From a virus: a stretch of 20,215 nt of DNA. The notes under the pieces were generated by a model. It worked only from the letters and a program-made list of their open reading frames with translations. It had not been told where the DNA came from and did no database searches. A program made the position numbers and the translations under genes. Of the stretch, positions 15,986 to 20,215 are shown one piece after another; positions within the stretch are counted from its first letter, which is position 1, and each line of letters starts with the position of its first letter. Location: positions 1 to 20,215 of the IMG/VR virus record IMGVR_UViG_3300028840_000774, one strand, 5' to 3'.

Positions 15986-16261
15986 TTATTCCTCCGGTGT
16001 TAACTCAACAAGTTTTTCGAGCCATGCTCGTTTAATCAACCTAATTTGCCCAAATGATATAGACACACCCAAGTCTTTCGCCTCCTGTTTAATCGATACA
16101 AGGGTTCGTCCCTCTTTGAGCCTAACAATCACCTGCTGAACCCTTTGCGCTGTAAGAGGCGGCGGCGGCGACAACGGCGGCTGCGGGTCTATGTAATTAG
16201 GCTCAAGTTGAGCGTACGTTTTATCCGCTAAAAAGGCGTCTATCACATCAATATCAGACAT
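15986..16261 (-). CDS. Small proline-rich protein with possible helix-turn-helix
   Basis: A 91-residue protein not recognised by family. Residues ~1-25 are acidic (DIDVIDAFLADKTYAQLEPN), followed by a proline stretch (PQPPLSPPPPLT, ~27-38). Residues ~39-85 form a helical part (AQRVQQVIVRLKEGRTLVSI, then KQEAKDLGVSISFGQIRLIK) that could fold as a helix-turn-helix, with 'L-V-S-I-x-x-E-A-x-x-L-G-V-S-x-x-x-I-x-x-I' as the candidate core. It has AGGAGG 5 bases before the ATG and lies between two putative virion genes. A DNA-binding regulator or a terminase-associated protein are guesses. Confidence 0.6.
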   Translation of the reverse strand: MSDIDVIDAFLADKTYAQLEPNYIDPQPPLSPPPPLTAQRVQQVIVRLKEGRTLVSIKQEAKDLGVSISFGQIRLIKRAWLEKLVELTPEE

Positions 16262-16274
16262 AGGGGCCTCCTAT

Positions 16275-16772
16275 CTACCAGGTTTGTCTGGCGTATATCG
16301 ACCAATCGGCGTCGTCTGCAGCACCTGTGCTCGCGACGACTTTGACTTTTACAAACTTCGCGCCGGCCAGCTTCCTTGCGCTATCAGAAAGGAAGTTAGA
16401 CGCGGTGAATGTAGCGGCACCAAAGACAGCATTGGTCACGTCGGTATACGCGCAATCCCCCGGTGCCGAGCCGTCATCTTGCGCTGTAGCTTCGACCGTT
16501 ACTGTCACAGACCCAGACCCACCGTCAAGTACCAACGACAAGCTGAGATGTCTATACCCGTCCATATCAACGTAATATGTATACGTGCCGTCTGCACCGT
16601 TAGTTACTTCAGCCAAAGTTTGCGGTCTTTTATGTGTCCAAATAGGGCTAACATCCATAACTCTCAAACCAGCGCCCGAACTTGCGCCTGCGAGAGTTAC
16701 ACGTTTATCCCATTTATTCCCATTTTGTTCATACGTCAATCGTTCATCGATTGTCTGATTGCTATAGCTCAT
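16275..16772 (-). CDS. Unrecognised beta-rich protein, probably virion-associated
   Basis: A 165-residue protein starting MSYSNQTIDERLTYEQNGNK, 9 bases after the large terminase. It has alternating hydrophobic strands and Gly/Ser/Ala turns: HLSLSLVLDGGSGSVTVTVE, then AVFGAATFTASNF, KLAGAKFVKVKVVAS and the end DWSIYARQTW. This suggests a beta-sandwich, as in decoration or fibre-base proteins. No signal peptide or membrane segment is seen. AGGAG lies 6 bases before the ATG. A link with the following LamG gene is suggested only by adjacency. I do not recognise the family. Confidence 0.62.
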   Translation of the reverse strand: MSYSNQTIDERLTYEQNGNKWDKRVTLAGASSGAGLRVMDVSPIWTHKRPQTLAEVTNGADGTYTYYVDMDGYRHLSLSLVLDGGSGSVTVTVEATAQDDGSAPGDCAYTDVTNAVFGAATFTASNFLSDSARKLAGAKFVKVKVVASTGAADDADWSIYARQTW

Positions 16773-16781
16773 TCTCAGCTC

Positions 16782-18374
16782 CTAAAAAATATCTTGATAG
16801 CTGACCCCTTGCTCTTCGATCAGCATGTGTTGTATTGCATCCAATGTTGGGTCAATTTGGTCGTCATGAGCATGACTCATCTCAGCTGTAAACATGCTGA
16901 ATTCGTACAAATACTCACTAATCCATACCGCGTTTTGCGGTAAGAACACTCTACCAGACGCGATATGGTCAAGGCATCCCGATGCCCTTGACACCTTATC
17001 TTTGTCTCTTGGTATACCCTTAACCCAATCATAGCCCATTTCTCGATTAACGTCCTGGATTAAACCAGATCCAGAACTTTTATCCTCAACGAATCTATCA
17101 CGAATCCCCACGGAAATCAAAGGATGTGGCTTTCCTGGCTTAAAATCGTGTCTAAAACAAAAGTTTTTAAACTGTTTTTTAAGGTCGGGCGCTATCCATT
17201 TACCCCTAATTTGGTCGAGTAAATAAATACCTCGTTCGCCTCGGCCCCACAATTGGGCAACAGAAAAGTCGTTATGTTCCCCCGTCTTTACTGCAGTATC
17301 GGCGAAAATAAACTTGTATCGAATAGCATCGGTGGACTCGTCTTCAAAAGTGATAACATTCTTAGCGTAATCGTAAGCTAGATAGAACCTCCACCAGTCC
17401 TCTTTAAATAACCCACCACCGAGCGGTGCAGGACTTTGCCCGTACTGCGAGGCATAGGTGTAGGGGTGCTCTCTGAGCTTTGCTATCTGCTCTTCATTAT
17501 GTTTTAGCGCCCAAAGCGGTCCCTCTGGTCTCTCGTATTCGATTGGAATAGCATGCGTATAGTCTGCTGGGTAATTATAGATAGGATCTGAGCTATGAAC
17601 AGGTATACATAAATGATGCCAAGTGTCACCGCTCCCCCCACGAAGTAGAAACGCAGTCGTATCGTCCTCATGTAATCTCTGCATAATGACAATAATCGGG
17701 TGGTCATCTCTATTAATCCTCGACCGTATAGTATTGGGGATACGGTCATTAACACTTGACCGACGTGTCTTACTATAGGCGTCTTCGGGTTTAATCGGGT
17801 CGTCAACGATAATCGCACCAGAAAACTCCCACTCTGGGGACATGACCCCAGCACCAAATCCGGTAACCTGGCCACCTGAGGAAGCGGCCATCATGCCGCC
17901 TTTTTCCTCGGTGAACCATCGTTTTTTTGATGCAGTGTCTTTGCGAAGTTGTCGGGGCCAAAGCATCTGAAAGTGGCCAAGCTTGATTATCTCTCTTACA
18001 GCATCACTATTAGCACGAGCCAAGTCATCAGAGTAAGAAAGATGTATTGACGAACTTAAAGAGTTAAGCGCAATGCTCCAAGCGACAAACAATACAACAG
18101 TCATCTCTGTTTTGCCGTACCTCGGCGGTATGTTGATAATTAACCTGTTAATCTCACCATCCCTGATCCTCTCAATAACTTTAGCCAATACCCTATGATG
18201 CCAGTTAAGAATAAATTTTCGGCCCTCTTTAACGCGGAAGAAAACTCGGCAAAACAGCAAAAAGTCTGCCTCGAAAGCACACTTTAAGAAATACAGCTCT
18301 TTGTCGGATAAATCATCCGGGGAATGGACAAACTTAGACACTATATGCTTAGAGAATATCATCGTCCTCACCAT
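16782..18374 (-). CDS. terL: Terminase large subunit
   Basis: A 530-residue packaging motor. The ATPase has Walker A at residues 83-90 (PPRYGKTE), Walker B at 187-195 (AIIVDDPIK, with D191-D192), and a coupling motif MQRLHEDD at 231-238. The nuclease has D359 (FADTAVKTG), E430-D431 (FVEDKSSGSG) and D504-D505 (HAHDDQIDP), the expected metal-binding acids of the RNase H-like domain. It pumps DNA into the procapsid and cuts it. I use the ATG at 18374 (AGAGGA with a 6-base gap), inside the end of the small subunit gene; another ATG four codons in is possible. Length is normal and all catalytic residues are present. Confidence 0.93.
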   Translation of the reverse strand: MVRTMIFSKHIVSKFVHSPDDLSDKELYFLKCAFEADFLLFCRVFFRVKEGRKFILNWHHRVLAKVIERIRDGEINRLIINIPPRYGKTEMTVVLFVAWSIALNSLSSSIHLSYSDDLARANSDAVREIIKLGHFQMLWPRQLRKDTASKKRWFTEEKGGMMAASSGGQVTGFGAGVMSPEWEFSGAIIVDDPIKPEDAYSKTRRSSVNDRIPNTIRSRINRDDHPIIVIMQRLHEDDTTAFLLRGGSGDTWHHLCIPVHSSDPIYNYPADYTHAIPIEYERPEGPLWALKHNEEQIAKLREHPYTYASQYGQSPAPLGGGLFKEDWWRFYLAYDYAKNVITFEDESTDAIRYKFIFADTAVKTGEHNDFSVAQLWGRGERGIYLLDQIRGKWIAPDLKKQFKNFCFRHDFKPGKPHPLISVGIRDRFVEDKSSGSGLIQDVNREMGYDWVKGIPRDKDKVSRASGCLDHIASGRVFLPQNAVWISEYLYEFSMFTAEMSHAHDDQIDPTLDAIQHMLIEEQGVSYQDIF

Positions 18375-18789
18375 CTAGTATCCTCTTGAATTCTTCTATT
18401 TCTTCTTTGGTCGGCTTGGGAATCTCTCGTGGTGTGACGTCCTCGACTGTAACTTCTAACGCCTTCTGTTTTGGGATGTACACTTTAGCTAGCTCTTTAG
18501 CAGCGTCAAGAGAGACGGAGGTGGGGGGTCTCTCGTACTGATATGCTGGATTACCTAGGACTAACCGTTTGATTTCGGCCCACTCTTCTGAGTCTGGAAG
18601 TTCTTCCCTTTTGGCAATATGGTAAATTAAATCATAGAGTTGACTGGTGTCATATCGTGGGTCTTTACCCGCAGCTAGCTCGACAAGGTAAACATGAGGG
18701 CCACTTATGCCATAGGATAAACAAGCCCCATCGATTTCCTCTAAAATTTTGTCAAGACGTGCTTGTGCGTTTTTATTCTTCCCAGACAC
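18349..18789 (-). CDS. terS: Terminase small subunit (leaderless GTG start likely)
   Basis: A 146-residue protein ending inside the large terminase start (26-base overlap). SLDAAKELAKVYIPKQKALE (~92-111) is typical of phage small terminases of the type with 'A-A-x-x-x-A-x-Y-x-Y-P-K-x-K-A-V-E'; the N-terminal half is helical and probably holds the DNA-binding part. It recognises the packaging start site and stimulates the motor. The only possible start is GTG at 18789: an in-frame TAG lies at 18816-18814 with no other start codon between, and the next in-frame ATG/GTG/TTG is not near. No Shine-Dalgarno sequence precedes it, and the promoter upstream places +1 exactly on this G. Confidence 0.8.
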   Translation of the reverse strand: MSGKNKNAQARLDKILEEIDGACLSYGISGPHVYLVELAAGKDPRYDTSQLYDLIYHIAKREELPDSEEWAEIKRLVLGNPAYQYERPPTSVSLDAAKELAKVYIPKQKALEVTVEDVTPREIPKPTKEEIEEFKRILDGEDDDIL

Positions 18790-18795
18790 GTCATG

Positions 18796-18824
18796 ATTGT
18801 AAACGATTGTAGACTAATTGTCAA
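18796..18824 (-). promoter_or_regulatory. Sigma-70-like promoter upstream of terS
   Basis: On the minus strand TTGACA (18824-18819) is a perfect -35, followed after exactly 17 bases by TACAAT (18801-18796), one base from the consensus -10. Counting 7 bases on gives +1 at 18789, the G of the terS GTG. The promoter begins immediately after the protease stop (18827-18825), so it separates the accessory protease from the packaging operon. Confidence 0.8.
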
Positions 18825-18831
18825 CTATTGT
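18796..18831 (-). repeat. Four phased ACAAT direct repeats over the terS promoter
   Basis: The pentamer ACAAT (plus strand ATTGT) recurs at 18796-18800, 18806-18810, 18817-18821 and 18827-18831, at intervals of 10, 11 and 10 bases, that is, one per helical turn. The first copy is part of the -10, and the third overlaps the -35. The flanking bases are only partly similar. It may be an operator or just AT-rich promoter composition. Confidence 0.5.
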
Positions 18832-19481
18832 ATAAAACCAGGGGCGAATTCTTTGAGATAAGCCTTGACAACGGGGGCGCTTTCGATTAATACAGCAAAA
18901 ATTTTCGTCTCATCGGTGGTCATCTTGACGAGTATGCCAAGGGTGCAATCTTTCAAGCCACCGGAGTACACCAGAGCGCCACCGGACATGCCACGTTTAG
19001 AAGTAGAGTTGACAAGTACCTCACTAATGCCCTTTTGGTCAATATAGTAGTCGATATCGCCGATATAGGTCAATAAAGGACCCCTCGGCCTACCATACGA
19101 CGTTGTATAACCATCCGGTGGACGGCCAGTGCATAAAGGGGCAATCGGACTAGACACCATATTAACCTTAAGCAACGCAATGTCGGCGTCTTCGTCCTCT
19201 GCGATTACTTTCGCAGGGATAAAGCCCGATGACCACCAAACTCGGATATGAGCGTAGTCATTGTATTGCCTATTCGCGATTACATGCTGAGCAGTAAGCA
19301 AAAGACCATCTTCGTTGACAAAAAAACCAGACCCACGCATGCCATGGCCCCATACTTCGACATACGTGTCTACATTGTAAGACTCATGCAACGAAGTATC
19401 TGGGGGGTCCAGTCCCCTAGGCGATACACTTTCGCACGCTGCGAACAGTACGACAGCAAACAAGTAAAACACACGTTTCAC
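18825..19481 (-). CDS. Trypsin-like serine protease with lipoprotein signal peptide
   Basis: A 218-residue protein read from GTG at 19481: GGAGG lies 7 bases upstream, and this start places MKRVFYLFAVVLFAAC at the N-terminus, a signal peptide with lipobox (A-A-C, C16). The reading that begins 28 codons earlier lacks a ribosome site and buries the signal. The mature part is a chymotrypsin/HtrA-like domain. The catalytic triad is H66 (LLTAQHVIA), D100 (EDADIALLKV) and S166 (SKRGMSGGALV), with the oxyanion-hole glycine G164. There is no PDZ domain. It should be a lipid-anchored envelope protease of a Gram-negative host; E17 after the lipid cysteine is not the classical inner-membrane retention Asp. 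It lies between nucleotide-metabolism and packaging genes, with its own structured leader, so it looks like an accessory (moron-like) gene. Confidence 0.83.
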   Translation of the reverse strand: MKRVFYLFAVVLFAACESVSPRGLDPPDTSLHESYNVDTYVEVWGHGMRGSGFFVNEDGLLLTAQHVIANRQYNDYAHIRVWWSSGFIPAKVIAEDEDADIALLKVNMVSSPIAPLCTGRPPDGYTTSYGRPRGPLLTYIGDIDYYIDQKGISEVLVNSTSKRGMSGGALVYSGGLKDCTLGILVKMTTDETKIFAVLIESAPVVKAYLKEFAPGFIQ

Positions 19482-19503
19482 CTTTCTGCCTCCTTTTAAA
19501 TGC

Positions 19504-19664
19504 GCTGGGTACGGTATAGCGCAAGACGGGTTGTCTATGTCGCTATCAAACCGAACAGCCGCCACAACTCTGCCAGTCTGCTACCTCGTAACAGGGTGAG
19601 CCTTAGGGCCCGCCGCAAAGCTCCTTTGTAAGCTGTAAATGTCTTGCACTATACCGTACCCAGC
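19504..19664 (-). repeat. 24-base inverted repeat with 113-base spacer (structured leader?)
   Basis: The arms are 19504-19527 and 19641-19664. They match at 23 of 24 positions, containing GGGTACGGTATAG and GCAAGAC on one strand. In the minus-strand RNA the single difference is a G-U pair, so all 24 pairs can form; in plus-strand RNA it would be a C-A mismatch. The spacer can add inner stems: GAGCTTT with AAGGCTC around a GC-rich loop, and GTTGT with ACAAC. The 3' arm ends about 10 bases before the GGAGG of the protease gene. It is the only non-coding gap over 100 bases in the window. A regulatory leader RNA, RNA stabiliser, packaging site or operator pair are all possible. No U-run follows, so it is not a standard terminator. 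Confidence 0.72.
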
Positions 19665-19673
19665 TTTGTTGTA

Positions 19674-19844
19674 TTAGGACAGCATTACCTTAGGGTCACA
19701 AGATACTCCACAATAATACCCATTAATGTCGTTCATCTCCAAAACGTCGTATACTGGCATCATATCAGACAATACAACTAATGTGTCTGACCCGTGCCTG
19801 TTTTCTGCATCTTGAAGCTTTTCAATCAATTCCCTAATCGTCAT
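19674..19844 (-). CDS. Small phage protein of unknown function
   Basis: A 56-residue protein beginning MTIRELIEKLQDAENRHGSD. I choose the ATG at 19844 (AAAAGG ten bases upstream, overlapping the end of the reductase-like gene by 11 bases) over a TTG seven codons earlier. The 'M-T-I-R/K-E-L-I-E-K-L' start followed by a short beta part (TLVVLSDMMPVYDVLEM) is a common plan of small phage proteins without known function. Two Cys (YYCGVSCDP) near the end are not enough for a metal site call. Confidence 0.62.
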   Translation of the reverse strand: MTIRELIEKLQDAENRHGSDTLVVLSDMMPVYDVLEMNDINGYYCGVSCDPKVMLS

Positions 19845-20196
19845 TATCACAATACCTTTTCTCAAGCCAATGCGCCACGTAGTCCAATACTGACGTAGCC
19901 ATTGGTCTAATATCTGGTCTATCTGTCAAGCCTTGCGGCTCAAATCTTGTATGTTTAAATTTAGCCACTATCGCCGAGATGGGAACCCCGTATTGCAAAG
20001 AAACCGACGCCATGACTGCCCAGGCGTCAGCGAACCCACTTAACGTAGAGCCTTCCTTGTCCATGTGGATAAATATCTCACCGGGGGTTCCATCCTCATA
20101 CTCTCCGACGGTCACGTAGCCCTTATCCCCGTCGACAACAAACTCATGGGTCACTGCTGACCGAGTGTCCTCTAATCTAGTCCGCGCTGCTGTCAT
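19834..20196 (-). CDS. Stand-alone C-terminal domain of class II ribonucleotide reductase (NrdJb-like, TSCPD-type)
   Basis: A 120-residue protein closely resembling the end of B12-dependent ribonucleotide reductase: SAVTHEFVVDGDKGYVTVGE, then YEDGTPGEIFIHMDKEGSTL, SLQYGVPISAIVAKFKHTRF and EPQGLTDRPDI, ending SVLDYVAHWLEKRYC. In most NrdJ enzymes these blocks follow the catalytic barrel on the same chain; in Pseudomonas the enzyme is split into NrdJa and NrdJb, and this part lies on NrdJb. No catalytic barrel is in the window. It may complement a phage NrdJ encoded to the right, or a host enzyme. Start: ATG 20196, with AGGAG 2 bases and AAGGAGG 12 bases upstream. The short NrdJ tail with redox Cys is missing. 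Confidence 0.8.
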   Translation of the reverse strand: MTAARTRLEDTRSAVTHEFVVDGDKGYVTVGEYEDGTPGEIFIHMDKEGSTLSGFADAWAVMASVSLQYGVPISAIVAKFKHTRFEPQGLTDRPDIRPMATSVLDYVAHWLEKRYCDNDD

Positions 20197-20215
20197 CTCT
20201 CCTAATTACCTCCTT

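Noticed and set aside
18770-18794. ATG at 18794 as the terS start
   Set aside because: It is in a different frame from the terS product and lies upstream of the predicted transcript start.
19528-19640. A tRNA or tmRNA-like gene inside the inverted repeat
   Set aside because: The spacer has no GGTTCGA-type T arm, no 7-base acceptor pairing with a CCA-proximal end, and no anticodon stem at the right distance.
19504-19664. A miniature inverted-repeat transposable element
   Set aside because: The 161-base size and terminal arms fit, but I see no target-site duplication next to the arms and no second copy in the window.
19504-19664. Rho-independent terminator
   Set aside because: The spacer is too long and no run of U follows the 3' arm on either strand.
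1-20215. CRISPR array, integrase, transposase, or lysis genes
   Set aside because: No regularly spaced repeats and no matching protein motifs were found on either strand; lysis and integration genes, if present, are outside the window.

Overview
The window is a contiguous part of the late (packaging and virion) region of a tailed bacteriophage or prophage. Every convincing gene is on the minus strand, so transcription runs from the right edge to the left edge. Genes are packed with 1-4 base overlaps or gaps under about 50 bases, apart from one gap of about 190 bases. A DUF3383-type contractile sheath, a DUF3277-type tube, a short tape measure and a Gp138-type spike make it a small myovirus. 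The order tape measure, Dit-like protein, plug, hub, spike resembles the simple contractile tail of cyanophage Pam3. The host is probably Gram-negative: the phage carries a lipoprotein-type signal peptide with a lipobox and a membrane-puncturing spike, and its promoters look like sigma-70 sites. The sequence does not identify the host further. No integrase, repressor, tRNA or CRISPR array is present.

Right to left. (1) 19674-20196: a stand-alone copy of the C-terminal domain of B12-dependent (class II) ribonucleotide reductase, resembling NrdJb, and a 56-residue protein. (2) 18825-19664: an apparent accessory cassette. It has a 24-base inverted repeat enclosing 113 bases, directly upstream of a gene for a trypsin-like serine protease with a lipoprotein signal. 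(3) 16782-18824: a near-consensus promoter, the small terminase (its GTG start coincides with the predicted transcription start, so probably leaderless) and the large terminase. (4) 12967-16772: an unrecognised beta-rich protein, a small proline-rich protein with a possible helix-turn-helix, and a 1005-residue protein with repeated LamG-like folds, all lying between terminase and portal. (5) 8089-12964: DUF1073 portal with a long Glu/Lys tail, Mu gpF-like minor head protein, a second near-consensus promoter, a DUF2213 protease fused to a scaffold, a cement/decoration protein (reading frame broken) and a DUF2184 major capsid protein. (6) 6364-8089: four head-tail connector proteins. (7) 1-6352: sheath, tube, two-frame tail assembly chaperone with a GGGTTTA -1 slippery site, tape measure, Dit-like protein, plug, hub (reading frame broken) and the start of the spike, which runs off the left edge.

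Together these genes cover DNA packaging, procapsid assembly and maturation, head completion and a minimal contractile tail. The most notable features outside this standard plan are the inverted-repeat/lipoprotein-protease cassette, the apparently leaderless small terminase with phased ACAAT repeats in its promoter, the unlisted frameshifted tail chaperone extension, the isolated reductase domain, and the very large LamG protein in a non-tail position. Two structural genes each carry a one-base frame break in or beside a short homopolymer, so sequencing or assembly error must be considered.
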